From Allorhizobium undicola ORS 992 = ATCC 700741 (GTDB lineage Bacteria > Pseudomonadota > Alphaproteobacteria > Rhizobiales > Rhizobiaceae): a stretch of 64,000 nucleotides of DNA. The notes under the pieces are model-generated. The model ran no database searches. It saw only the letters and a program-made list of their open reading frames with translations, and was not told the DNA's origin. Location of the stretch: the NCBI RefSeq assembly GCF_000621665.1, contig NZ_JHXQ01000013.1, positions 1 through 64,000 on the forward strand, written 5' to 3'. Numbering within the stretch: position 1 is the first letter of the stretch; each line of letters begins with the position of its first letter. Shown piece after piece: positions 45,503 to 53,691 of this stretch. Position numbers and translations under genes: made by a program.

Positions 45503-46186
45503 TTATCCGTGAGCGCCGCCTTTTTCCGTGGCGGGCTTTATGCAGGCGGTCCAGGCATAGCCACGGTAGAGCCGCTGGAAGGAAAGCGTTCTGCCCGCAA
45601 GTGCGGCCTTTTCCTGCAACACGGCCTCGGCCCGCGCACGTGGGCTGACGTGGAAACGCCGGAGCCATGCCCGCAGCCCATCGCGAAACCATGTGGGCAG
45701 GCCTTCCTGCTGGCCAAAATCCACGATGTGCAGCTCGCCCTCCGGCTTGAGCGCTGCAAGGGCGGCATCCACCGCCGCTTCCCAGTCGGGGATCATCGAC
45801 AGCGCATAGGAGATCAGAATACGGTCGAAGCCATCCTCGCCGAAATCGGCGGCGGAGAAAGCCGTGGCATCGGCCACGATGCAATGCGGCACGGTGCCCC
45901 CCCCACGAAAATTACGGGCCGTCTGGGCCAGCATCTCGCGGGAAATGTCGAGGCCGAACAGGCGCGCCTGGGGGAAATGACGGCTGGCCAGAAGCAGGTT
46001 GCGACCTGTGCCACATCCCATTTCCAGAAGCGTACCACCGGCGGGCACGTTCAGCGCCCGAATGGTCCGATCCCGGCCCAGCAGGTAATATTTGCGGGTC
46101 ACGTCATAGATATGCCGCTGGTAGCGGTAGATGCCGTCCATGCGTTCGGCATGGCCGGTATCCTTGTCCATCGAAGCAAGGCTCAT
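45503..46186 (-). CDS. btaB: betaine lipid N-methyltransferase BtaB
   Basis: Adds three methyl groups to diacylglyceryl-homoserine to give the betaine lipid DGTS. The 227-residue protein has a class I SAM fold with LLEMGCGTGRNLLLASRHFP, LFGLDISREMLAQTARN, CIVADATAFSAADFGEDGFDRILISYALSMIPDW and LHIVDFGQQEGLP. MDGIYRYQRHIYDVTRKYYLLGRDR is the typical N-terminal region of the BtaB group. Its ATG overlaps the btaA stop by four bases, so it is translationally coupled. The assignment depends on this link, as isolated methyltransferases are hard to place. Confidence 0.9.
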   Translation of the reverse strand: MSLASMDKDTGHAERMDGIYRYQRHIYDVTRKYYLLGRDRTIRALNVPAGGTLLEMGCGTGRNLLLASRHFPQARLFGLDISREMLAQTARNFRGGGTVPHCIVADATAFSAADFGEDGFDRILISYALSMIPDWEAAVDAALAALKPEGELHIVDFGQQEGLPTWFRDGLRAWLRRFHVSPRARAEAVLQEKAALAGRTLSFQRLYRGYAWTACIKPATEKGGAHG

Positions 46187-47430
46187 GCGCGCTTCTCGTA
46201 AATGTGGAAGCCGCCATAGATTGCCGAGCGATCCTTGAGATGCAGGGCGGCCGAGGGCTCGGCCAGATAGGTCCACTGCCCGGCAATGGCAGGCTGGAGA
46301 CGGCCTTCGATGACGCTTTTCTCCGCCGCCGTGCGGAAAATGACGCGCGCGCCGGGGGCGGCCGTGCGGCTGATTTCCGTCCACAGCGCGTTGAGCTGGC
46401 GGTCGGTCATCCAGTCCTGCGCATCCAGCAGAACGAAGCGATCGACGCTGCCTGCCTGCTTGCCCGAAAGCAGCACGGTGAAGCTTTCGTGATGCACCTG
46501 CACGCAGGCTGCATGGTCGCGGATCGTCTCGTAATAGTCTGCCTTCAGGTAATCGGGCAGGGCGCCTTCATCGGCGCGGGGATAGCGGCGGGCAAAGGCC
46601 TGCCAGGCGAAATAGTTTTCCTGCATGGGGAAATGGCAGGCCAGCTTTTCCAGCCGCTCGCGCAGAACGGGCGCAATCGTACCCGTTTGCGAAACACTGG
46701 CCAGCTCGTCATATTGCTGCGGCGGAATGCCAAGGCCGAACAGCGAGCTTTTGCGGTTGGTGAGCCAGCGAATGGCGGGCTTGTCGAAAAGCGGCGCGAT
46801 ATGCGCATCGAAAAACTGCCGCTGCTCGTCCAGCGTGCGGGCCTCGATCAGGCCGTTCAGCTTTACGCCATGCAGGCGCGCCAGCATGTGGCTGACGGCA
46901 ATGAAGCGGCCCAGCAGGCCGGTGCGGTAGAAATTACGGGCAAAAACGGCAATGCGGCGGCGGCCCGTCAGATTTCTTGCGTTCCAGTAGCGCCGCGTGG
47001 CCTCGTCGAGATTGGGAGCAATGTGGCTATCGAACAGGCGAATATTTTCGCTCTGCTGTTCCTCGGCCATGAAGCGGGCAATGCTGGCATGGTCCGGCAG
47101 ATGCCGGAAGGCGGCAAGCTTCATGCGGTTGAGCGCGATGTGATGCGGGTTGAGATCAACCACATCGATGCGTTCTGGCTTGCGGGAAAGATAGGCCAGC
47201 ATGTTGCAGCCGCCGGAGCCGATGGTGACGATGCGGTGGCCGGGCTGAAGCTGCATGGCTTCCATGTCCACGGCGGGGTCTTCCCAGATCTGCGGATAGA
47301 CCAGGCCGGAAAACAGCAGGCCGAACAGGCGCTCTGAAAAGCCCTGCCGGGACAGCGGGCGATGTTGCAGCAAGGCGGATTTGAGCTTGCGGTTCTTGCC
47401 GAACCCGGCATCAGGCACGATTTCTGTCAT
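46183..47430 (-). CDS. btaA: SAM:diacylglycerol 3-amino-3-carboxypropyltransferase BtaA
   Basis: First enzyme of DGTS lipid synthesis: it transfers the aminocarboxypropyl group of SAM to diacylglycerol. The 415-residue DUF3419 protein shows LFSGLVYPQIWEDPAVDMEAMQL, HRIVTIGSGGCNMLAYLSRKPERIDVVDLNPHHIALNRMKLAA (SAM site), and FVLLDAQDWMTDRQLNALWTEISRTAAPGARVIFRTAAE. The start at 47430 is favoured by AAGGGG at good spacing; another ATG lies five codons upstream. A PHO-box-like sequence precedes it, in keeping with the known phosphate-limitation response of btaAB in Rhodobacter and Sinorhizobium. Confidence 0.93.
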   Translation of the reverse strand: MTEIVPDAGFGKNRKLKSALLQHRPLSRQGFSERLFGLLFSGLVYPQIWEDPAVDMEAMQLQPGHRIVTIGSGGCNMLAYLSRKPERIDVVDLNPHHIALNRMKLAAFRHLPDHASIARFMAEEQQSENIRLFDSHIAPNLDEATRRYWNARNLTGRRRIAVFARNFYRTGLLGRFIAVSHMLARLHGVKLNGLIEARTLDEQRQFFDAHIAPLFDKPAIRWLTNRKSSLFGLGIPPQQYDELASVSQTGTIAPVLRERLEKLACHFPMQENYFAWQAFARRYPRADEGALPDYLKADYYETIRDHAACVQVHHESFTVLLSGKQAGSVDRFVLLDAQDWMTDRQLNALWTEISRTAAPGARVIFRTAAEKSVIEGRLQPAIAGQWTYLAEPSAALHLKDRSAIYGGFHIYEKRA

Positions 47431-47476
47431 CAAAGGCCCCTTCATCCTGAAGTTTCGTCGTGCATAATTCGCAAGC

Positions 47477-47494
47477 GATACAGTTTGATGACGG
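47477..47494 (-). promoter_or_regulatory. PHO-box-like site upstream of btaA
   Basis: On the minus strand CCGTCAT CAAA CTGTATC resembles the PhoB consensus CTGTCAT-N4-CTGTCAT (six of seven in the first half, four of seven in the second). It ends about 47 bp before btaA. The match is imperfect, so the assignment rests partly on the known phosphate control of btaAB. Confidence 0.4.
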
Positions 47495-47598
47495 TGGGCA
47501 GGTGGCGGCCCCTGCGTTGCAAAAAGACGTTCCGCCCTCTTTAAACGGCGGCAAAAACCTGATTGCATCCCGGCCCTGAAGGCAGGGAAGGGTTTTGC

Positions 47599-48972
47599 AT
47601 GGGCAGGGTGATTCGCACATTGAAGATCGGGACGGGCCTTGCGGCGCTTGCGGTGGCGGGCGCTGCCGTCTGGCTTGCGGTTGCGCCGCCGGAACTGCTG
47701 CGGGTTGGCACCGGCTATGCGGCGAAGATCGTCTGTTCCAACGTATTCGTTGCGGGACGTGATCCCGACGAGGTGTTGCGCGTGGATGTGCAAGCTCCGG
47801 GCAATCCGCTGCTCAAGCTTTTGAGGGTGTCGGTGGATCGCGACGAGGGCGTGGTAACGGCCTATATGTTCGGCCTTTTTGCACCGGGTAAGGCCGTGAA
47901 CCGGCCCGGAATGGGCTGCGCAAGCGTACCGGATGGCGATGTTGCCGCGGCAGGCACGATTTCCTGGCCGGGACCGCAGCCGCAGACGGCCATTGCCAGC
48001 AGCGCGCCCTGGCCGAACGGGGCGGGCCCGGCGGAAGCCGATCCGGCCATTGCAAAGCTTCTGGCCGATCCCGCGCTGACGGGGCCGAACATGCGCGCCA
48101 CCCTCGTCATCCATGATGGCAGGCTGGTGGGGGAGGCTTACGGGCCCGGCTTTGGGCCGCAAACGCCGCTGATCGGCTGGTCGATGACCAAAACCGTTAC
48201 CGCCGCCCTTGTCGGGCTTCGGGTGGGGCAGGGGGCTTTGGCGCTGGACAAGGATCACCTCTTCCCGGAGTGGGAAAAGGACGGCCGCGCCGCCATTCGC
48301 ATCCGGCATTTGATGGGCATGGAAAGCGGGCTTTCCTATAATGAAGATTATGGCGACGTTTCCGATGTGACGCGGATGCTCTATCTCCAGCCCGACCAGC
48401 CCGCTTTTGCCGCCGCCCAGCCGCTGGCCGATGCGCCGGGAACGCGCTTCTACTATTCCACCGGCACCAGCGTGCTGCTGGCGAAGCTGGTGATGAACAG
48501 CTTTCCCGATCGCCGCCAGGGGCTGACCTTCCCGGCCGCCGGTCTTTTCCTGCCGCTTTCCATGGGCAGTGCGGTGCTGGAGGCCGATGAACGCGGCTGG
48601 CTATCGGGCGGCTCCTATCTCTACGCAACGGGCCGGGACTGGGCAAAATTCGCACAATTCCTGCTCCAGGATGGCGTCTGGCAGGGCCACCGGCTACTGC
48701 CGGAGGGGTTCGTGCAGATGATGTGGACGCCAACCGCCGCCTCCGGGGGGTCTTATACGCAGGGCCAGATGTGGAAGGCCGGACCGCAGGAGAAGGCAGG
48801 CGAAAGTCAATTGCCAGCGGAAACCGTCTATATGCGCGGGCATGACGGCCAGACGATTGCCATTATCCCTTCGAAAAAGCTGATCGTGCTGCGCATGGGC
48901 CTGACGCCGAGCCGGCTGGGCTACAAGCCGCAGCCCTTGATAAGCGCCGTATTGGAGAGGTTTTCGCAATAG
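47599..48972 (+). CDS. serine hydrolase, beta-lactamase/esterase family
   Basis: This 457-residue protein has an N-terminal signal anchor (MGRVIRTLKIGTGLAALAVAGAAVWLAVA) and a beta-lactamase fold with SxxK in IGWSMTKTVTAAL (about residues 196-199), the YxN-like tip in RFYYSTGTSVLLAKL, and a late HDGQTIAIIP segment in place of KTG. This is typical of class C-like esterases and 6-aminohexanoate-dimer hydrolase-type enzymes; a true beta-lactamase role is unlikely. It probably acts in the periplasm. Divergent from btaA. Confidence 0.85.
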   Translation: MGRVIRTLKIGTGLAALAVAGAAVWLAVAPPELLRVGTGYAAKIVCSNVFVAGRDPDEVLRVDVQAPGNPLLKLLRVSVDRDEGVVTAYMFGLFAPGKAVNRPGMGCASVPDGDVAAAGTISWPGPQPQTAIASSAPWPNGAGPAEADPAIAKLLADPALTGPNMRATLVIHDGRLVGEAYGPGFGPQTPLIGWSMTKTVTAALVGLRVGQGALALDKDHLFPEWEKDGRAAIRIRHLMGMESGLSYNEDYGDVSDVTRMLYLQPDQPAFAAAQPLADAPGTRFYYSTGTSVLLAKLVMNSFPDRRQGLTFPAAGLFLPLSMGSAVLEADERGWLSGGSYLYATGRDWAKFAQFLLQDGVWQGHRLLPEGFVQMMWTPTAASGGSYTQGQMWKAGPQEKAGESQLPAETVYMRGHDGQTIAIIPSKKLIVLRMGLTPSRLGYKPQPLISAVLERFSQ

Positions 48973-49333
48973 GGCGCCGTGCGTTTTAACAAACGCCACA
49001 GTACACGACGCTGAGGCATGTGGCGTGGCCTACCCCCCTCTGCCTTGCCAGGCATCTCCCCCTCAAGGGTGGAGATTGCAATACGGACAAAGCGCCATTC
49101 TTCAATGAATAGGTGTGATGACGGCCTTTTTCAGGAATTCAGGCAGGGCCTTCATCTTGCCGATCTCCCCACTTGAGGGGGAGATGTCCGGCAGGACAGA
49201 GGGGGGTAAACCACACGCAAAACGGTAGCGTCGTGTACTGTGATCAAACGCACAAAGGACGCTGTAACACTTTAAAGCTGCTACATAATTTTCACCTTAA
49301 ATCGATTCCGATTTAAGGAATTATGCAGTAGGG
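48971..49333. repeat. family-1 palindrome interrupted by MITE-like element
   Basis: The left part (GGGCGCCGTGCGTTTTAACA) and the right part (GACGCTGTAACACTTTAAAG, then CCTTAAATCG/CGATTTAAGG and ATTATGCAG) together match the intact copy at 24427-24537. They are separated by the 246-bp insert described in the next entry. Confidence 0.7.
48997..49242. mobile_element. 246-bp MITE-like element with 9-bp target duplication
   Basis: Terminal inverted repeats are perfect over 16 bp: CACAGTACACGACGCT (48997-49012) and AGCGTCGTGTACTGTG (49227-49242). The flanks AACAAACGC (48988-48996) and ATCAAACGC (49243-49251) match in eight of nine positions and form a probable target duplication. The interior holds a second imperfect inverted repeat (CTACCCCCCTCTGCCTTGCC and GGCAGGACAGAGGGGGGTA; ATCTCCCCCTCAAGGG and CACTTGAGGGGGAGAT). 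There is no transposase, so it must be mobilised in trans. Confidence 0.75.
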
Positions 49334-49374
49334 CGCATCCCGTGCCTCGGCGTTATGGGAGATGAAGGGGCAAA

Positions 49375-49407
49375 CAAAAAACCGGAAAGCGGTCCGCTTT
49401 CCGGTTT
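49375..49407 (-). terminator. intrinsic terminator of transglycosylase gene
   Basis: AAACCGGAAAGCGG (49379-49392) and CCGCTTTCCGGTTT (49394-49407) form a perfect 14-bp hairpin; on the minus strand it is followed by a T run. Confidence 0.88.
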
Positions 49408-49440
49408 CCTAAATCAAACTTTGAGTTTTCGTCCGGCGGC

Positions 49441-50487
49441 TTATTGCACGTCGTCCAACATGCCCTTGCGCTTGGCGTCGTTGTAATAGCCCTTGGCGTA
49501 AAGCCGCACGGCGTTGTCATTATTGTTGTCGGCCACCATCCATGCGCCGCGCAGATATTTGATGGCGTATTTCAGGTTGGTTTCCGGGTCGAACAGACCT
49601 TCGGCCGGGCCGCTATAGCCCATGGATTTCGCGGTGTTGTACTTGATCTGCATCAGGCCGTAATGCCCGCGATTGAAGGCTGCCGAATCATAGCGGCTTT
49701 CGCGGTTGATGACGCGATGGATGAGATTGGCGGGCATGTCGTAAAGGGCGGCATATTTTGCCACGAGGCTATTGATGACCGTCGGCCCCTTGGCAACCGA
49801 CGTGCTATCGGCTGGCTTGCGGATGGGGGAGGCGGCTGCAACGGAGGCCGGAGTTGCCGCAACGGAAGGCGGAGGGCCGGGCGGAGTTTCATCGAAGCGC
49901 GCATCCAGCATGGCAAAGGAGGTAACGCTCGGGCGTCCCGGCTGGGCGGCATAGGCAACGCTTGCCGGGCGGGGCATTGGCACCGCCGAATGCATGGCGG
50001 TGACGTCTGCGGGCAAAACCTCGTTTTCAAGGCCCACGGATTCCGTCTCGCTGACCTGGGCGGGCATGACCGCGCCGGCATTGACGGATGCCACGGTGGG
50101 GCCGAGCGTGCCGCCCTGAGGGCGCGCGAGCGGCAGGGGACCGTTACCGGCGGTTGCGGTGATGGCTTTGGCCGCGTCATTGGTCGCAGTGTTATTGGCA
50201 AGCGCGGTTACGGCAGACTGGCCCGGAGTGGTTGCAAGCGCGGGTGTTTGCCCGGCTGCTGCCTGCTGCGTATTTTGCGATGCAGGTGCTGAAGCAGATG
50301 CCGTTGCGACCTGTGTTCCGCCGCCGATCAGCGGCTGCGGTCCGGCAGATGCCGTTTGCTGCTTTGCGCCGGGCTTGGGCGAAAGCTCCGCCTTGGTGGG
50401 GTCGTTGACATTGGTGCAACTGGAAAGGGCTGCCACGATCACAGCAGAGAGGCTCAGAGTTATCGTGCGGTCCAATTTGGAAGTCAT
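49441..50487 (-). CDS. SLT-family lytic transglycosylase lipoprotein
   Basis: This 348-residue protein has a lipoprotein signal (MTSKLDRTITLSLSAVIVAALSSC), a very long Ala/Pro/Thr-rich linker (about residues 30-235), and an SLT domain only at the C-terminus: VAKYAALYDMPANLIHRVINRESRYDSAAFNRGHYGLMQIKYNTAKSMGYSGP, with the catalytic Glu in NRESRYD (about 269), and ETNLKYAIKYLRGA. The linker would let a lipid-anchored enzyme reach the peptidoglycan. It is closed by a terminator and is transcribed alone or after the LysE-type gene. Confidence 0.9.
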   Translation of the reverse strand: MTSKLDRTITLSLSAVIVAALSSCTNVNDPTKAELSPKPGAKQQTASAGPQPLIGGGTQVATASASAPASQNTQQAAAGQTPALATTPGQSAVTALANNTATNDAAKAITATAGNGPLPLARPQGGTLGPTVASVNAGAVMPAQVSETESVGLENEVLPADVTAMHSAVPMPRPASVAYAAQPGRPSVTSFAMLDARFDETPPGPPPSVAATPASVAAASPIRKPADSTSVAKGPTVINSLVAKYAALYDMPANLIHRVINRESRYDSAAFNRGHYGLMQIKYNTAKSMGYSGPAEGLFDPETNLKYAIKYLRGAWMVADNNNDNAVRLYAKGYYNDAKRKGMLDDVQ

Positions 50488-50600
50488 TCCGAAGTCCGTT
50501 GGCTGTTGACACCGTCGCTACCCTGGGGAAGCTCTCGAACTATTAACACCAGATTCACAAATTTGACAGCCCCCTTCGTCCAATCTTGGTTGAGATGTCG

Positions 50601-51242
50601 TTATGCCGCAATGCGCCTGTATCCCGCGCTGACGGCGCGACCGGAAATAAGCACTGTTTTTCCGGGGGTTTTTGGGCGCGCACGCATGGTTCTGCGGCGT
50701 ATCAAGCGCTCCGTACCAGCGGCAAAGGCGGCGTGAAAAAGGCTTGTGGATAGAGTTGCCGCAAGAAAGACAATTGCAAGTATGGCCACGAGCTGCGGAG
50801 TGAAGGGCGCAAACACACTGATTTCGATGACGGCGGCTGCAAGAAAGAGCATGGTTCGAACGCCCTTCACGCCCCGCACGGCGGCAAGCAGCAAGGCGCC
50901 CAGACTTTTCTTCACGGGCAGATTGTCATTATCGGCCAGCGGGCCGACATGGAGGGGGGCGCGCCACAGCCGCAGCGCCAGCAGAATGAGACAGCCCGTT
51001 GCCAGCCACCTCAGTTCCGGCAAAAGCTGCGGGTCGGCGCGGTAAACGGCATATCCGGCGGCAAAAAATGCCGCCCCCGTCACGGCCTGCCCCACGGCAA
51101 GGCCAAGCCCGGCGACGGCCGCGCGTGAAAACCCGCCCGCACGGTTGCAGGCAATGACGAATTTGGTCCCTTCAGCAGGTATGCTGAGGAAAACAAGGCT
51201 GGCCAAGGCGAAGACGAGCAAAAGCTCTACGGTCATCTTCAT
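50601..51242 (-). CDS. LysE/RhtB-like membrane protein, divergent
   Basis: This 213-residue protein has about five to six transmembrane segments. FLSIPAEGTKFVIACNRAGGFSRAAVAGLGLAVGQAVTGAAFFAAGYAV recalls the PGP..G.....G...G...G..LG pattern of LysE-type amino acid exporters, but the usual P-G-P motif is replaced by PAEG. The middle loop (NDNLPVKKSLGALLLAAVRGVKGVRTM) and C-terminus are basic. It may export an amino acid or related compound; the divergence lowers confidence. Confidence 0.65.
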   Translation of the reverse strand: MKMTVELLLVFALASLVFLSIPAEGTKFVIACNRAGGFSRAAVAGLGLAVGQAVTGAAFFAAGYAVYRADPQLLPELRWLATGCLILLALRLWRAPLHVGPLADNDNLPVKKSLGALLLAAVRGVKGVRTMLFLAAAVIEISVFAPFTPQLVAILAIVFLAATLSTSLFHAAFAAGTERLIRRRTMRARPKTPGKTVLISGRAVSAGYRRIAA

Positions 51243-51293
51243 CCTCCTTCCCCGGTTTTCCGGAAGTGTTCGATTTCATCTGGCGATGCAAAG

Positions 51294-51332
51294 CGTATGG
51301 CCAGACGGGTTGAATACCCGCCTGGCCATATG
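51294..51332. terminator. hairpin downstream of PFP gene
   Basis: CGTATGGCCAGACGGGT and ACCCGCCTGGCCATATG form a near-perfect 17-bp stem (two mismatches) around TGAAT, 76 bp after the end of the phosphofructokinase gene. No T run follows. Confidence 0.6.
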
Positions 51333-51407
51333 AGCCGAAGCCCGCCGGTTTTGGAAATCACATCTTGTCGTCTTGCGACAAGAAAAGCCATCGAATTCGA
51401 ACCGGTG

Positions 51408-52634
51408 TCAGTGCGCGCCAGCGTCGATCGGATGGAACTTCTGGCCGAGATGGTCAACGACTTCCTGGAACCACGGCGTATTGAGGTCGAAGGGCTTGCC
51501 GCCCTTGATGCGCGGGAACTCGATGGTGCGCAGCTTGCCGCCCTGATCCTCGTCATGGCCGGTCACGCCGGAAACGCGGTTCAGGCCGCTTTCCACCGCA
51601 AGGTCAACCATGCTCTGGATCAGGCGGAGATCCTCGTAATTGGCCGGAGCCGAGCGGGCGTAATAGCCCGATTTCTGCACCATGGAGCGCTCGGCGTCCA
51701 GAAGCTTGGCAAAATGCTTCTGGAACCACGAGCCGACATTGATCGTGTCGAGCTTCACATGGCCAAAGGCGTCGCGGGCAACGGTTTCGCCGGCGGCTTC
51801 GCGGTCGGCGATGATTTCCGACATGCAGGCGCCTTCCGAAACGAACAGCGTGACGAAGCCGGTGCGGTCCATCAGCTCCTTCAACCGTTCGGCTTCCGCT
51901 TCCATGTCGAAATGAGTCTCGGGAAGGTAAAGGCCGTCAATGGTCTTCAGCTGATCGTTCATCATGAAGCCGTCAACATATTCATTATGCTTGATGCGGT
52001 TGATGTAGGTGCGCGCCGTTGCCGCCGTCAGCCAGCCGCAATGGCGGCCCATGACCTCATGGATCACCAGCGTGCGCGGTGCGGCACTCTGCTCGTTGGA
52101 AACGTGGTCGAAGAAGCGGGCGCCCACTTCCGCCGCCGTCCATGCGCCAAGCGTCTGCCTGATCGGGTAGACGTCGTTATCCACGGTCTTGGGCAGGCCA
52201 ACCACGGTGAGGTCGTAACCATTGGTCTTGAGATAGGCGGCAAGGTCTGCCGCGGTGGTGTTGGTGTCGTCACCGCCAATCGTGTGCAGAATGGTGACGC
52301 CATCGGCGGCCAGTCGCTCGGCGGCCACCTTCAGCGGATCCTGCCCTTCCTGCACCAGACCGCGCTTGACGCAATCGGCCACATTGGTCAGCTTCACGCG
52401 GCTGTTGCCGATGGGCGAGCCGCCATAGCGATGCAGCACATGCGCCTGTTCGCGCATTTTCTGTGTGATCTCGATCTTGTAGTCCATCAGAAGGCCGCGG
52501 AAACCGGACTTGTAGGCGATGATTTCGGCATCCGGCGCAATGTCGCTGTAACGCTCGATCAATCCCCCTACGGCAGACGAAAGACAGGGCGCGAGCCCCC
52601 CGGCGGTCAACATTGCGACTTTCTGCTTGGCCAT
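51408..52634 (-). CDS. pfp: PPi-dependent phosphofructokinase
   Basis: Reversible PPi:fructose-6-phosphate 1-phosphotransferase of glycolysis/gluconeogenesis. The 408-residue protein shows MLTAGGLAPCLSSAVGG, HTIGGDDTNTTAADLAAYL (the GGDD form, about residue 120) and GLPKTVDNDVYPIRQTLGAWTA; the Asp after GGD and the Lys in PKTVDND distinguish PPi enzymes from ATP enzymes. VIHEVMGRHCGWLTA and VSEGACMSEI are also typical. The second of two adjacent ATGs (52634) is best spaced from AGGAGG. Rhizobia often lack ATP-PFK, so this may be the main enzyme of that step, though other pathways are possible. Confidence 0.92.
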   Translation of the reverse strand: MAKQKVAMLTAGGLAPCLSSAVGGLIERYSDIAPDAEIIAYKSGFRGLLMDYKIEITQKMREQAHVLHRYGGSPIGNSRVKLTNVADCVKRGLVQEGQDPLKVAAERLAADGVTILHTIGGDDTNTTAADLAAYLKTNGYDLTVVGLPKTVDNDVYPIRQTLGAWTAAEVGARFFDHVSNEQSAAPRTLVIHEVMGRHCGWLTAATARTYINRIKHNEYVDGFMMNDQLKTIDGLYLPETHFDMEAEAERLKELMDRTGFVTLFVSEGACMSEIIADREAAGETVARDAFGHVKLDTINVGSWFQKHFAKLLDAERSMVQKSGYYARSAPANYEDLRLIQSMVDLAVESGLNRVSGVTGHDEDQGGKLRTIEFPRIKGGKPFDLNTPWFQEVVDHLGQKFHPIDAGAH

Positions 52635-52953
52635 CATTCCTCCTTTTGCGGCGCACAATGCCGCTGAACCACGAATTCAATGCCAAAGGGATGCGGCAAG
52701 GCCGTGGCGGCTGTAAAGAAAAAAATCAAGGAAAATCCGTGGTTTCGTATAGCTGTCATGAAGCGGGGCAATATAATCGTTTCAAATTGCCGCAGACCGC
52801 CGCAGCCCTGTGGATAAGTTGGATTCCTGTTTTAGTAAACTATCAATCATGCGTTGCATCATTGCGGAAAAATCCCGTAAATGAACAAAGTTTCATGGGC
52901 CTACAGCCTGCATTCGCTTGCTTTTTTGCCGCTGATTTGCTCAATCTCTCCCT
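52635..52953. other. divergent intergenic region
   Basis: The 319 bp between the divergent PFP and TerB-DnaJ genes must hold both promoters. No repeat, hairpin or small gene is obvious. Confidence 0.4.
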
Positions 52954-53691
52954 ATGATATTTGACTTTTGCTGCCTCCAGATTTCGTCCCTGTGGGACAG
53001 GCTGCTCGGCTCGATCACCGAGGCGGCGGGCAATGCCTTGTCGTCCATTGTCGATGCCATCCGCACGATGTTCGAGGGCGATCCGGAGACGCGGCGCAGG
53101 GTTTCTTTTTCCGTGGCCATCATCGCGCTTTCGGCCAAGATGGCGAAGGCTGACGGGATCGTGTCCGAGGCCGAGGTCAGCGCCTTCCGTTCCATTTTCG
53201 ATTTTCCGCCGGAAGAGGCGCGAAACGTCGCGCGGCTCTATAATCTCGCCAAGCAGGATATTGCCGGCTACGAGGCCTATGCCGAGAAGCTGGCCAATCT
53301 TTGCGGCGCGCGGGAGGGGCAGTGCGCGCTTCTGGAAGAAATCATCGATGCGCTTTTCCACATCGCCACGGCCGACGGCCTGATTCACGAGAAGGAAATG
53401 GCCTTTCTCGCCCGCATCGCCGAAATCTTCGGAATCAGCGAGGAAAGGTTCGAGGCGCTTTCGGCCCGTCATCTTTATCCGGATCAGGATCCTTACGGCA
53501 TTCTGGGCGTGTCGCGCAGCGATGATTTTGCCACCATTCGCAAGCGCTACCGCACGCTTGCCTCCGAACATCACCCTGACAGGCTTCATGCACGGGGATT
53601 GCCCCTTGAAATGCACGCGGCGGCCCATCAGCGCATGGCCGCCTTCAATGCGGCCTATGCGGCCATCGAAAAGGAACGCCGCGCGGCATGA
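52954..53691 (+). CDS. DjlA-like protein (TerB + DnaJ domains)
   Basis: This 245-residue protein has a TerB-like domain (about residues 45-165: FSVAIIALSAKMAKADGIVSEAEVSAFRSIF, LFHIATADGLIHEKEMAFLARIAEIFGIS), whose acidic pairs can bind metal, and a C-terminal J domain (about 178-243) with YGILGVSRSDDFATIRKRYRTLASEHHPDRLHARG, including the HPD motif that stimulates DnaK. The order matches DjlA, but the N-terminal transmembrane helix of E. coli DjlA is not clear. It overlaps the amidase gene by four bases, so the two products are probably made together. Confidence 0.9.
   Translation: MIFDFCCLQISSLWDRLLGSITEAAGNALSSIVDAIRTMFEGDPETRRRVSFSVAIIALSAKMAKADGIVSEAEVSAFRSIFDFPPEEARNVARLYNLAKQDIAGYEAYAEKLANLCGAREGQCALLEEIIDALFHIATADGLIHEKEMAFLARIAEIFGISEERFEALSARHLYPDQDPYGILGVSRSDDFATIRKRYRTLASEHHPDRLHARGLPLEMHAAAHQRMAAFNAAYAAIEKERRAA

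Noticed and set aside
47599-48972. Antibiotic beta-lactamase
   Set aside because: The protein has SxxK but lacks a clear KTG box and resembles esterase-type serine hydrolases.
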